A DNA stretch of 30,322 nt from Candidatus Dormiibacterota bacterium (GCA_019236085.1 JAFAJR010000091.1:1-30322); one strand, 5' to 3'. Positions 14,746-22,960 are shown, numbered from the stretch's first letter. The notes: generated by a model not told the origin, from the sequence alone. Program-made: numbers and translations.

Positions 14746-15876
14746 TCAGCCCATCAGGCGCAGCATCGCCGGGCCGCCGGTGCGGAGGAAGCGCACGCCG
14801 AGCAGCGCTGCAACAGTCAGCAGCACGATGTTGGCGACCGTTCCCGCGTCCCACGCAACACCCGCACCGAACGCGGCGAGCGTGTGCGACGCAGGAATCG
14901 CACCGATCGCATGGAACAACGCTGCCACCGCAAGGCCTGCGGCGGCCATCGCAGCAAACGACACGACGAAGAGGTACGCAGCGGGGCGAACACCGTAGTA
15001 GCGGCGGTAGATGTCGAGGATCGGCAGGATGACGAGGTCGCCGAAGATGAATGCGATGGCGCCGGCAAAGCCGATGCCGGCACGCCACAGCGTTGCAGCC
15101 AGCGGCACGTTGCCCACCGAGCACACGAAGCTGAGCATGGCGACGAGCGGTCCGATGAAGGCGTCCCACACGTCGCTCCACACCCCGTGCCCGCTGAGAA
15201 ACAGCGCCGCCCACCACGAGCTCGGCACCCAGGATGCGAGCGCTCCGGCGATGAGAAAGCCCAGCAGCAGGTCGAGCCACAGGCTGTACACGTTCATGAA
15301 GAAGTAATGGCTCACACCTGTCAGCGCTCGCGAGGAGAAGGCGCGGCGCAGCAGCGGACCGTCGGTGACCGACATGTCCATGGCGGCATGTCCCTCCATG
15401 CGTCCCTGGACGCCGCGTTCCGCCTGCGCCCTCGCTGCAGTGACGAGTGACGGCCGCAGCGTGGCGCGGAACAGCAGCGCCAGCAGCACAACCATGATCA
15501 CGCCGCCGGCGAGCTCGGCACCGAGGAACTGCCAGCCCAGGAGCACGACCAGCACCAGCCCCAGCTCGAACACGAGATTCGTGGAAGCGAATTCGAAGAT
15601 GATGGCGTTGCCGAACGACGCGCCCTTGCGGAACAACGTGCGGGCCACCGCGACCGCGGCATACGAGCACGATGACGACGCTGCGCCGAACAGCGTTGCC
15701 AGCGTCACGCCGCGCACCGAATCGCGTCCCAGAGCCCGGCTGACCGCCTGTTTCGGCACCAGCGTTTCGATTGTGGCCGACAGCAGAAAGCCCAGCAGCA
15801 GCGGCCAGAGCACCTGCCAGAACATCGTGCCGGCAAGGCGCAGCGCATCGGCGATGTGCTGCACGACAACCATCAT
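14746..15876 (-). CDS. YraQ/UPF0718-family permease (ArsP_1-like)
   Basis: The 376-residue protein has about nine or ten membrane helices in two related halves. Each half has the family pattern: first FGAASSSCSYAAVAVARTLF followed by GNAIIFEFASTNLVFELG, second FVCSVGNVPLAATLW followed by GAIAFIFGDLVILPILDIYR. A central cytoplasmic loop (about residues 150-185) is charged and Met/His-containing. Relatives include ArsP, which exports trivalent organoarsenicals; most family members have no known substrate, and no ars genes lie here. ATG 15876 or the adjacent ATG 15873 is the start. It follows the small membrane protein gene by 25 bases on the same strand. Confidence 0.88.
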   Translation of the reverse strand: MMVVVQHIADALRLAGTMFWQVLWPLLLGFLLSATIETLVPKQAVSRALGRDSVRGVTLATLFGAASSSCSYAAVAVARTLFRKGASFGNAIIFEFASTNLVFELGLVLVVLLGWQFLGAELAGGVIMVVLLALLFRATLRPSLVTAARAQAERGVQGRMEGHAAMDMSVTDGPLLRRAFSSRALTGVSHYFFMNVYSLWLDLLLGFLIAGALASWVPSSWWAALFLSGHGVWSDVWDAFIGPLVAMLSFVCSVGNVPLAATLWRAGIGFAGAIAFIFGDLVILPILDIYRRYYGVRPAAYLFVVSFAAMAAAGLAVAALFHAIGAIPASHTLAAFGAGVAWDAGTVANIVLLTVAALLGVRFLRTGGPAMLRLMG

Positions 15877-15901
15877 TCAGCGGCGCCCGTGCGGCGCAGT
15901 G

Positions 15902-16339
15902 TCAGTCCGGGAAGCCGTGCGCCCGGTTCCACTCCTGGGCGCCGCGGGCCGCGTCGATGATGCCCACGATCCAGGCCACGAATGCGATGGGCCACACCAC
16001 CGCCATCGTGATGAAGATGCCTGCTGGCCAGTTGGCGGCGAAGTACCCGGGCCGGCACAGCCGTTGAAAGCAGTCAGGGAACGTGCCGGCGATGGTGGCG
16101 AAGTTCACCGCGAACACCACGAAGAAGGTGATGACGCAAGCGACGAAGACCCCGAGCACCGCGGCACCCCAGCGCCACCGGCCCTGCAGCAGCGAGCCCA
16201 GTCCCGGCACGAACACGCTCGCCAGCAGGTACGGCCAGAGGCTGCGGCGCTGCGGCGTGCCGGGCTGCCACGCCGGCACCCACTGGTAGCCGTTCCACCA
16301 GAAGCGGCCGTCGGCCGAATACTGCGGCGGCGTCTGCAC
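15902..16339 (-). CDS. small membrane protein with a WW-type N-terminal motif
   Basis: The 145-residue protein opens with DGRFWWNGYQWVPAWQPG, like the aromatic motif (DUF2510-style) that precedes membrane helices in many high-GC Gram-positive proteins. Three helices follow: about residues 34-52, 58-84 (WGAAVLGVFVACVITFFVVF) and 108-130. Function unknown. The GTG start at 16339 has a TAAGGT -10 box seven bases upstream on the minus strand and no ribosome site, so a leaderless message is likely. It heads the minus-strand unit with the YraQ-type permease. Confidence 0.72.
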   Translation of the reverse strand: MQTPPQYSADGRFWWNGYQWVPAWQPGTPQRRSLWPYLLASVFVPGLGSLLQGRWRWGAAVLGVFVACVITFFVVFAVNFATIAGTFPDCFQRLCRPGYFAANWPAGIFITMAVVWPIAFVAWIVGIIDAARGAQEWNRAHGFPD

Positions 16340-16346
16340 GGCCCTT

Positions 16347-16352
16347 ACCTTA
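16347..16352 (-). promoter_or_regulatory. -10 box TAAGGT, leaderless start
   Basis: On the minus strand TAAGGT is followed by seven bases and the GTG at 16339. Confidence 0.4.
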
Positions 16353-16372
16353 GCCCGTCGAAGAGTGCGTCG

Positions 16373-16540
16373 CTACCGCCACAACGCTCTCCAAATGCCG
16401 GCGCGAGCCAGCGCGCGTCCGACGATCTTGTTCTTCGCTCGCCGCGCGATGCGGTGCGGGTTGCCCGAGGCCAGGGTCGAGATGTCGTTGGCCAGGCGTG
16501 CGGTCCGGTACAGGCTCGAGACGAATGACCTACGCCTCAT
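16373..16540 (-). CDS. small basic protein, 55 residues
   Basis: The product begins MRRRSFVSSLYRTARL and is very basic, with the core ANDISTLASGNPHRIARRAKN and an aromatic end (AGIWRALW). I recall similar short basic proteins annotated as hypothetical in actinobacterial and phage genomes (LYRTAR.. ND..). The ATG at 16540 lies inside the end of the acidic gene upstream: the start and the TAG stop at 16532-16530 share 11 bases, and GAGG lies just before it, so translation should be coupled. Role unknown; nucleic-acid binding would fit the charge. Confidence 0.6.
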   Translation of the reverse strand: MRRRSFVSSLYRTARLANDISTLASGNPHRIARRAKNKIVGRALARAGIWRALWR

Positions 16541-16820
16541 CGAGAGCCTCAGCCACAAAGTGCTGAGCGTCGGCGGCCAGCTCCTCGCGTTCGTGCTCGT
16601 CCTTCTCGGCCAGCTCTATCAGCCGCTGCGCCGCATCACGATGCTGCGTCCCGATGACCAAACCAACTGTGAGCCAGTAGTCCGCCGTCTCCATCAGGAG
16701 CGCGTGGAGTTCCTCCGGCACTTCTGCGCGCACGTCTGCCATCGAGTGGAGCAGGGCCTTGCCGTACGTCTCCCACTCGGGAGGTTCGGCTGAATGAGTC
16801 GAATGACCGCCGTCCGCCAT
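16530..16820 (-). CDS. small acidic hypothetical protein, 96 residues
   Basis: The soluble protein is mostly helical and acidic: ADVRAEVPEELHALLMETADYW, then a second helix with IGTQHRDAAQRLIELAEKDEHEREELAADAQ. No family recognised. A good ribosome site (GGAGG, seven bases before ATG) supports the start. Its end overlaps the basic 55-residue gene. The acidic and basic partners, translated together, may interact, but that is inference. A GGDEF gene ends 38 bases upstream on the same strand. Confidence 0.68.
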   Translation of the reverse strand: MADGGHSTHSAEPPEWETYGKALLHSMADVRAEVPEELHALLMETADYWLTVGLVIGTQHRDAAQRLIELAEKDEHEREELAADAQHFVAEALDEA

Positions 16821-16858
16821 CAGGAGTCCTCCGTTTTCGCGATCGCCCTTCGGTCAGC

Positions 16859-18394
16859 CTACGCCGCCATCGCGGGATAGACGCCGATCCGGTCCTTGCC
16901 CGCACGCTTCGCCGCATACATCGCGACGTCGGCGCGGCGCAGCAACTCCTCGGCGCCGTCAGTGTCCGGTTCGGACAGCGCCATGCCCATGGTGCCGCGG
17001 GTCGAGCACACGAAGTCGTCGATGTTGAGCGGCTCGCGCAGCGCCGCCAGGACGCGGCTGGCGATGGTTCCCAGCTGCGATTCGTCGGTGATCCTGTCGA
17101 TGAGCATGGCGAACTCGTCGCCGCCGAAGCGCGACGCGAGGTCCAGCGGCCGCAGCGCGCCGCGCATGCGCGATGCCACGGCTCGCAACACACGGTCGCC
17201 GGTGGCATGGCCCAGCAGGTCGTTGACCTGCTTGAAATCGTCGAGGTCCAGGAACAGCACGGCGCACCGGGCGCCCGTTGAACGGTTCTCCTCCAATGTC
17301 CGAGCAACCTGGCGCGTGAAGTACGCGCGGTTGGGAAGCCCGGTGAGTGAGTCGTGGTTGGCCTGGTGGTCCAGCTCGCGCTCACGCACCGTGAGCCGCT
17401 GCATCAGACGCGCGTTGTCGGTGACCACCAGATACTGCCGCACCAGCACCAGTGCTACCAGGGCGAACATGGTCCAGAACGTGAAGCGGTCGATGGCGCC
17501 GTTGCGCACCATCTCGGCGATGGCGACGCCGAGCGCCGCCGCGACCGGCGGATACGGCAGCAGCGCCGAGAAGCGCGACGGGAAGACGTGGGGTGCGTCT
17601 GCTCGCATCGGGCTGTGCACCGACCGCAGCGCTGCCAGCGCGATCAGCACATATCCTGCGACCCACCCAGCGTCCAGCGGACTGCCGGCACCGTAGGTGT
17701 TGTTCGCCGTCTGATACGCGAAGTTGCTATCGGCCACGGCAGCAGCCACGAGACCGGCGGCGAGCAGCAGCAGCGGGGTCGCGCTGCCGCGAGCCACACG
17801 GCCGACACGCAGCAGGATGATCGACACGATCGCCACATCGCTGAGCGGATACAGCAGGCTCAGCACCATGGCCAGCGTGGAATCGGCACCCGCCTGGTAC
17901 ACGGCGCCCAGCACCGTCGTCCAGCTCACCACCAGGAAGCCCGCGACGATGAGCAGTCCGTCGAGGACGCTGCGGATGTGGGTTCTCGTCTGCTCGTAGG
18001 CGACGGGGAAGGCAAGGACCGCGGCGACCGCGAATGGCACCATGCCCAGGTAGCCGGCGTCGGCGAAGGACGGGAACGGCGTCTGCACGTTCTGCACCAG
18101 CTGGTACCAGTTCCACACCGTCTGCCCGAGACCCCAGCACAGCGCCGAGCAGGCCATGAGCGCCCAGGCCAGGCGCAGCCGCCGGTGGTGGCGCCAGGCT
18201 GCGACGGCACACGCCGCGGCGCCGGCGTAGGCTGCCACCGTCTCGGTGATGTTGTCGAAGTAAGTGTACGTGCTGGCGCCGAAGAGGTTGGCCACCATCC
18301 CCGCCACGAAGAACACGATGAAGGCGCCCACCAGCACGGCGGACGCGGTCCACCAGTGGGCGCGCAGCCAGGAGGCCTGCGACCATGCGGTCAT
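16859..18394 (-). CDS. membrane-bound diguanylate cyclase (GGDEF domain)
   Basis: The 511-residue protein has about nine membrane helices in the first 330 residues, a short linker helix (TVRERELDHQANHDSLTGLPNR begins the catalytic domain near 342) and one GGDEF domain (about 345-505). The active motif RFGGDEF is intact (GGDEF 424-428) and the product-inhibition site RxxD (RPLD) lies five residues before it, so it should make cyclic di-GMP from GTP and be feedback-controlled. No EAL domain. The N-terminal region is a sensor module with Trp/Tyr-rich helices; I do not recognise it as a named MASE domain. Start ATG 18394 has a weak ribosome site. The SDR gene is divergent. Confidence 0.93.
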   Translation of the reverse strand: MTAWSQASWLRAHWWTASAVLVGAFIVFFVAGMVANLFGASTYTYFDNITETVAAYAGAAACAVAAWRHHRRLRLAWALMACSALCWGLGQTVWNWYQLVQNVQTPFPSFADAGYLGMVPFAVAAVLAFPVAYEQTRTHIRSVLDGLLIVAGFLVVSWTTVLGAVYQAGADSTLAMVLSLLYPLSDVAIVSIILLRVGRVARGSATPLLLLAAGLVAAAVADSNFAYQTANNTYGAGSPLDAGWVAGYVLIALAALRSVHSPMRADAPHVFPSRFSALLPYPPVAAALGVAIAEMVRNGAIDRFTFWTMFALVALVLVRQYLVVTDNARLMQRLTVRERELDHQANHDSLTGLPNRAYFTRQVARTLEENRSTGARCAVLFLDLDDFKQVNDLLGHATGDRVLRAVASRMRGALRPLDLASRFGGDEFAMLIDRITDESQLGTIASRVLAALREPLNIDDFVCSTRGTMGMALSEPDTDGAEELLRRADVAMYAAKRAGKDRIGVYPAMAA

Positions 18395-18487
18395 CGCTGC
18401 CAGTTTTGGGTGGCCGTGTGACCAACCGTCAGCGACTGCAACACGGCTGTGGAACGAGAGCGTGAGCGGCGGCTGGGAGCCGGACCC

Positions 18488-18493
18488 TATGAT
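18488..18493 (+). promoter_or_regulatory. -10 box TATGAT, leaderless start
   Basis: TATGAT ends eight bases before the GTG at 18502. The same -10 sequence precedes the zincin gene further on. Confidence 0.5.
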
Positions 18494-18501
18494 CGGCCGC
18501 C

Positions 18502-19344
18502 GTGAGCCAGGAACAGAGCCTCCGCGGCCGGGTAGCCATCGTCACCGGGTCGAGCCGCGGCATCGGCCGCGCCTTCGCGCTGCGCCTGGCCGAAGAGGGC
18601 GCCGCGGTGGTGGTGACAGGCAAGTCCGAGACCTCGACGAAGCGGCTGCCGGGCAGCATCCACACAGTTGCAGCGGAGATCGAGGCGGCCGGTGGCACCG
18701 CGATGGCGATGCGGCTCGACGTGCGTCACGAGGAGGAGATCGCAGCGATGGTCGACGCCACGCTGGAGCGCTTCGGCCATGTGGACATCCTTGTCAACAA
18801 CGCCGGCGCGCTGTGGTGGCAGCCCGTGCTGCAGACGCCGGCCAAGCGCTACGACCTCATGTGGGAGGTGAACGTCCGCGCTGCCTTTCTATGCGCAGCC
18901 CACGTGCTGCCCAGCATGATCGAGCACCGCTGGGGGCACATCATCAACTGCTCGCCGCCGATCGGCACCGACGCCAACCCCGGCTACGTCGCCTACATGA
19001 CGACCAAGATGGGCATGACGCGCGTGGCAATCGGCATCGCTGCCGAGCACGCCGAGGACGGCGTGGCTGCCAACTCGCTGTGGCCTGTGACGCTCATCGA
19101 GAGCCTTGCCACCATCAACTACAACGTTGGCGACCGCAGCATGTGGCGTTCGCCGCGCATCCTCGCCGATTCCCTGATCGAAATCGTGCGCACCGAGCCG
19201 CCCTCGCTCACCGGGCAGCAGCTGCTCGATGAGCCGCTCCTGCGTTCCCTTGGCTACAGCGACTCGCAGATCGACTCGTACTGGGTCGAGGGCAAGCCGG
19301 AGAACCCCGTGTTCATCGACGGCCGCAGCGGCGCCGCCATGTGA
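18502..19344 (+). CDS. short-chain dehydrogenase/reductase, HSDL2-like
   Basis: The 280-residue SDR has the glycine motif TGSSRGIG (15-22), NNAG (99-102), catalytic Ser151 (NCSPP), Tyr165 and Lys169 (YMTTK). The patterns around KSETSTKRLPGSIHTVAAEI, LMWEVNVRAAFL and SPP resemble HSDL2-type enzymes (hydroxysteroid dehydrogenase-like 2), which are NADP-linked and connected with fatty-acid metabolism. Substrate unknown. A TATGAT -10 box eight bases before GTG 18502 indicates a leaderless mRNA. It opens a plus-strand cluster with the zincin and AtuA genes. Confidence 0.93.
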   Translation: MSQEQSLRGRVAIVTGSSRGIGRAFALRLAEEGAAVVVTGKSETSTKRLPGSIHTVAAEIEAAGGTAMAMRLDVRHEEEIAAMVDATLERFGHVDILVNNAGALWWQPVLQTPAKRYDLMWEVNVRAAFLCAAHVLPSMIEHRWGHIINCSPPIGTDANPGYVAYMTTKMGMTRVAIGIAAEHAEDGVAANSLWPVTLIESLATINYNVGDRSMWRSPRILADSLIEIVRTEPPSLTGQQLLDEPLLRSLGYSDSQIDSYWVEGKPENPVFIDGRSGAAM

Positions 19345-19368
19345 GACCGGGCTCCGGAGGACAGCGCC

Positions 19369-19374
19369 TATGAT
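19369..19374 (+). promoter_or_regulatory. -10 box TATGAT, leaderless start
   Basis: TATGAT ends six bases before the GTG at 19381. No Shine-Dalgarno is visible next to that start. Confidence 0.48.
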
Positions 19375-19380
19375 CGGACG

Positions 19381-20487
19381 GTGAGCTCTTCCTCCAGCAG
19401 GGACCGGTACGCGAGGGGAGCGGCGATGGGCGCGCTGGCCGCGGCCGCAGTGGTGGGAGCCCGCGCCTTCTTCAAGCCCAACACGCAGGCCAAGCGCCGT
19501 TTGCTCGACTGGGACTCGGTGCGTCGCACCGCTGTGGAGCGCGGCGGCAGGGTCAGCGCCGCTCGCCGGGCCACGCAGAGCGAGGCATACCAGGCGTTCG
19601 CCGCGGAGCTGGCGCCGCTCTTGGGCGAGGTGTGTCCCGACGTGCCGTTCGACGTGCCCCAGATCACGGCGCTCGACCGGCCCGCTTTCGTCGACGCCAA
19701 CATCCGCATAGCGCAGCGCGTGCTCGTCCCCGTGGAGCGGCTTCGCGAGTTGCTGCCGGAGTCGGCAGCAACAGCGTTGAGCCGGCGGATGATGGATCGC
19801 TACGTGGGCGAGCTCTTCGGCCTCATGTCGCGCCGCGTGCTCGGCCAGTTCGACCCCGTGCTCTCGCTCGACACTGAGACGACAGATACCGCGGCGCTAT
19901 TCATGATCGAGCCCAACCTCGACGACGTGCAGCGGAGCAGTCAGCTCGACGGCGTCGCGCTGCGCCGCTGGATCCTGCTGCATGAGCTCACCCACGCCTG
20001 GCAGTTCTCCCGCCATCCATGGCTCAGCGAGCACATCGGCGAATCCATCCGGCGCATGGTGGTGGAGAGTGTCAGCGCCGACGGCACGTCCCTGCTGCAG
20101 TCGCGCGACGTGCTGCAGCGCCTGCCGGAGATGCTGCGTTCGCAGATCCGCACAGTGATGTCGCTGCAGTCGCTGATGTCGGTGCTCGAGGGCTACAGCA
20201 ACTTCGTGATGCACCGCGTGGGCGAGCGGCACATCGAGGGGGCCGCGGCATTGCAGGCAGCGCTGCGCCGCCGCCGCCGCGAACGCACAGCCATCGAGCG
20301 TCTGGTGCTGACAATCACCGGCCTGGAGATGAAGATGCGCCAGTACGACGTTGGCGAGCGCTTCTGCTCGCAGGTGGCCGACCGTGCCGGGCTGGACGTG
20401 CTGAACCGCGTGTGGGAGTCGGCTGAGATGATGCCGACAGCCGCGGAGCTCAAGCGCCCAGGCGACTGGATCGCTCGCGTCGGTTGA
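19381..20487 (+). CDS. zincin-like metallopeptidase, F420-associated (DUF2342/zincin_2)
   Basis: The 368-residue protein has the zinc site HELTH (201-205), with Glu270 (LEGYSNFVMH) as the probable third ligand. Sequences such as DVPQITALDRPAFVDANIR and VLGQFDPVLSL match the zincin_2/DUF2342 family described as coenzyme-F420-biosynthesis-associated; it is found in F420-using high-GC lineages. No F420 genes are here. The first 30 residues have a hydrophobic stretch (AAMGALAAAAVVGARAFF) that may anchor the protein. Leaderless -10 box TATGAT upstream. The stop overlaps the AtuA start (TTGA), coupling the two. Confidence 0.9.
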   Translation: MSSSSSRDRYARGAAMGALAAAAVVGARAFFKPNTQAKRRLLDWDSVRRTAVERGGRVSAARRATQSEAYQAFAAELAPLLGEVCPDVPFDVPQITALDRPAFVDANIRIAQRVLVPVERLRELLPESAATALSRRMMDRYVGELFGLMSRRVLGQFDPVLSLDTETTDTAALFMIEPNLDDVQRSSQLDGVALRRWILLHELTHAWQFSRHPWLSEHIGESIRRMVVESVSADGTSLLQSRDVLQRLPEMLRSQIRTVMSLQSLMSVLEGYSNFVMHRVGERHIEGAAALQAALRRRRRERTAIERLVLTITGLEMKMRQYDVGERFCSQVADRAGLDVLNRVWESAEMMPTAAELKRPGDWIARVG

Positions 20488-21875
20488 CCCGGCGTCCTGA
20501 CGGCGTGGACCGCGTTCGCATCGGCGCCGGTCAGGGTTTCTACGGCGACACACCGGACGGCGCGATCGACGTCGCATTGCACGGCGACGTGTCATACATC
20601 TGCTTCGACGCGCTCGCCGAGCTGACCATGGCGATCCTGCAGAAGGACCGCATGCGCAACCCGGAAGGCGGCTACACGCGTGACCTGCCGCACTTCATGC
20701 GCCGGCTCCTGCCGGCGGCGCGGGAACGCGGCATCAGGCTCATCACCAATGCCGGTGGCATGAACCCGCACGGGGCCGCCGCGGCTGTGCGCGCTGTTGC
20801 TCGCGAGCTGGGGATGCCGGACCTCGCTGTCGCGGCGGTGAGCGGCGATGACCTCAACAGCGACATCGACGACCTGCGTGCCGGGGGCGTCGAGCTGCGC
20901 AACAGCGATACCGGCACGCCATTCGACGACATCCGCTCACGCACGGTGTTCGCCGTCGCCTACCTCGGAGCCCAGCCCATTGTGGATGCGTTGCGCCAGG
21001 GCGCCGACGTCGTGGTCACGGGGCGAGTGGCTGACGCATCGCTCTTCGTCGCCCCGCTGGTGCACGAGCTCGGCTGGTCATTCGACGACTGGGACCGTCT
21101 TGCAGCCGGCGTGGTTCTGGGCCATCTCATGGAGTGCAGCGGGCAGGCGACGGGCGGCAACTTCAGCGGCGACTGGCAGAGCATCCCCGACCTGGACCGC
21201 ATCGGCTATCCGGTGTGCGAAGTGCGCAGCGACGGCACCGCGATGCTCACCAAGCCGCCGGGCAGCGGCGGGCGCGTGAGTGTCGACACCGTCAGGCAAC
21301 AGCTGCTGTACGAGGTGCTCGACCCGCGGCGGTACATGAACCCCGACGTCGTCGCAGATTTCACCACCGTTCAGCTGCGCGATGCCGGCGACGACGTCGT
21401 CGAGGTCAGCGGTGTGCGCGGCATGGCGCGGCCCGAAACCTTGAAGGTGATCTGCGGGTATCTCGACGGCTGGATGGGAACGGCGACGATCGGGTACTCG
21501 TGGCCGGATGCCGCTGCCAAGGCGCGTGCCGCGGCAACGCTCATCGACAAGCTCGCCGCGCGTGCCGGTCTCGAGCCGCTGGAGCAACGCATCGAGATCA
21601 TCGGTGTGGACAGCCTGCATGGCGGCGCGGCCCCGGAGGTAGCGCAACCGAATGAGGTCGTGCTCCGCGTCGCGGCGCGGTTCGCAACAGAGGACGAAGC
21701 AGCGCGGTTTCCCCGCATCACCATGCCGCTGGCTCTCAACGGACCACCGTTCATCGGCGGCGGCGCGTCACCCGGCGGACCGCGCGCGCTGCTGGGCGTG
21801 TGGCCGTCTGCCGTCGAGCGCAGCCTCGTCGAGAGCCGCGTCGTGGTGACGGTGACGCGAGCCGGTGAGCACTAG
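20484..21875 (+). CDS. AtuA-like protein (DUF1446)
   Basis: The 463-residue protein matches the DUF1446 part of AtuA, encoded in acyclic terpene utilisation clusters: VRIGAGQGFYGD near the start, GDVSYICFDALAELTMAIL, LITNAGGMNPHGAA, DVVVTGRVADASLFVAPLVHELGW, HLMECSGQATGGNF and the late IGVDSLHGGA. Function of AtuA itself is not settled. The TTG at 20484 shares bases with the stop of the zincin gene; GTG 20505 is an alternative that still keeps the conserved start. The missing C-terminal AtuA domain is the next gene, directly abutting. Confidence 0.92.
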   Translation: MTRRPDGVDRVRIGAGQGFYGDTPDGAIDVALHGDVSYICFDALAELTMAILQKDRMRNPEGGYTRDLPHFMRRLLPAARERGIRLITNAGGMNPHGAAAAVRAVARELGMPDLAVAAVSGDDLNSDIDDLRAGGVELRNSDTGTPFDDIRSRTVFAVAYLGAQPIVDALRQGADVVVTGRVADASLFVAPLVHELGWSFDDWDRLAAGVVLGHLMECSGQATGGNFSGDWQSIPDLDRIGYPVCEVRSDGTAMLTKPPGSGGRVSVDTVRQQLLYEVLDPRRYMNPDVVADFTTVQLRDAGDDVVEVSGVRGMARPETLKVICGYLDGWMGTATIGYSWPDAAAKARAAATLIDKLAARAGLEPLEQRIEIIGVDSLHGGAAPEVAQPNEVVLRVAARFATEDEAARFPRITMPLALNGPPFIGGGASPGGPRALLGVWPSAVERSLVESRVVVTVTRAGEH

Positions 21876-22217
21876 ATGCGTGTCCAGCTGGCCGCTGTTG
21901 CACAGGCGCGGAGCGGGGACAAGGCTGACCTTGCCAACGTCGCGCTCTTCGCGCCGAGCGATGCGCTGTACGAGGTGTTCAAACGCGAGGTGACTGCGGA
22001 GAAGGTGCGCCGGCTCTTCGGTGACTTCGTCCGCGGCGCGGTCGACCGGCACGAGGTGCCGAACGTCCGTGCGCTGAACTTCGTGCTGCACCAGGCGCTC
22101 GACGGTGGCGCAGCACGCTCGCTGCGCAGCGATCCCCTGGGCAAGTCGTACGGTTCCCTGCTGCTACGCCTGGAGATCGAAGTGGACCCGGCACTGCTCC
22201 CGCGACGGGAAGCCTGA
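21876..22217 (+). CDS. AtuA C-terminal-like domain protein
   Basis: The 113-residue protein (QLAAVAQARSGDKADLANVALFA at the start, VPNVRALNFVLHQALDGGAARSLRSDPLGKSYGSLLLRLE later) corresponds to the C-terminal domain that is fused to DUF1446 in many AtuA proteins. Here it is separate, with ATG immediately after the preceding stop. GGTGAG lies seven bases upstream. The two should work as one unit. The gene ends at 22217, 28 bases from a convergent gene. Confidence 0.85.
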   Translation: MRVQLAAVAQARSGDKADLANVALFAPSDALYEVFKREVTAEKVRRLFGDFVRGAVDRHEVPNVRALNFVLHQALDGGAARSLRSDPLGKSYGSLLLRLEIEVDPALLPRREA

Positions 22218-22245
22218 AGGCAGCGGCACCCGTCGGCCTGCGGCG

Positions 22246-22872
22246 CTAGAGCCGGCGCAACACCTCGCGGCGGCGGCGCTGGTAGTCGACGTCGTTCAGC
22301 TCGCCGCGAACATGCCTCGTGGAGAGCAACCGGATCTCGCTCAGGATGTCGAGCAGCGGGGCGTCGGAGCTGCTGGCGAACCAGGACGAGGGCTGGCTTT
22401 CGGGCTGCGCCTGGCGGCTGTCCCATGACTTCACGAAGAACAATCCCTTGACCGCGGCATACGGGATGCCGAACACTTCAATCTCGTCAAGCGTTGGGCT
22501 CATGAGGGGGAGAGCCATCCCGTGCCGATGCCGCTGCGGCTCCGCGTCGACGTAGCCGCGGAGCACTTCGCCGCCCCAAAAGTGGATCGCGACCTTGCGC
22601 AGGCCGCGGTCGTCCTCGAGGTCGCACTCCTCGCGGCGCAGCAGCACTGTCTTCACCGATACCCAGGGGATGACGACCTCGCTGTTGTTCGACATGTCGG
22701 AAACGGCGACTGTGAAGTCCGGGCTGTCGAGGTCGAGCTCGCCGGCCACCCCGTCGAGCAGCTCGTCGTCGGCGAAACGCACGACGACTCGCTCACCGAG
22801 GTCCCCGTCCCGTTCCTGGATCGCCTGCACCGCGAGCTCCCTCGTGCGCTCTCTGTATCCCTTCCGCGTCAC
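22246..22872 (-). CDS. duplicated-domain protein with SHOCT-like C-terminus
   Basis: The 208-residue protein appears to hold two similar beta-rich repeats: residues about 28-78 (VVVRFADDELLDGVAGEL, ending PWVSVKTVLLRR) and about 91-150 (VAIHFWGGEVLRGYVDAE, ending IPYAAVKGLFFVKSW). A linker of Ser/Gln follows, then a SHOCT-like helix pair (EIRLLSTRHVRGELND and DYQRRRREVLRRL). The beta repeats resemble DUF6982-type modules; function unknown. GTG 22872 is a provisional start. On the minus strand TATACA lies about 40 bases upstream. The gene is divergent from the ECF sigma gene. Confidence 0.65.
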   Translation of the reverse strand: MTRKGYRERTRELAVQAIQERDGDLGERVVVRFADDELLDGVAGELDLDSPDFTVAVSDMSNNSEVVIPWVSVKTVLLRREECDLEDDRGLRKVAIHFWGGEVLRGYVDAEPQRHRHGMALPLMSPTLDEIEVFGIPYAAVKGLFFVKSWDSRQAQPESQPSSWFASSSDAPLLDILSEIRLLSTRHVRGELNDVDYQRRRREVLRRL

Positions 22873-22960
22873 CGCCTCACCGAGTCCGGCATCCGCGAGG
22901 GGTTGTATAGACAAGGACGCTCGGGGGCGCTGAAACCTTGCAGCGCTGCGCACGAATGCG

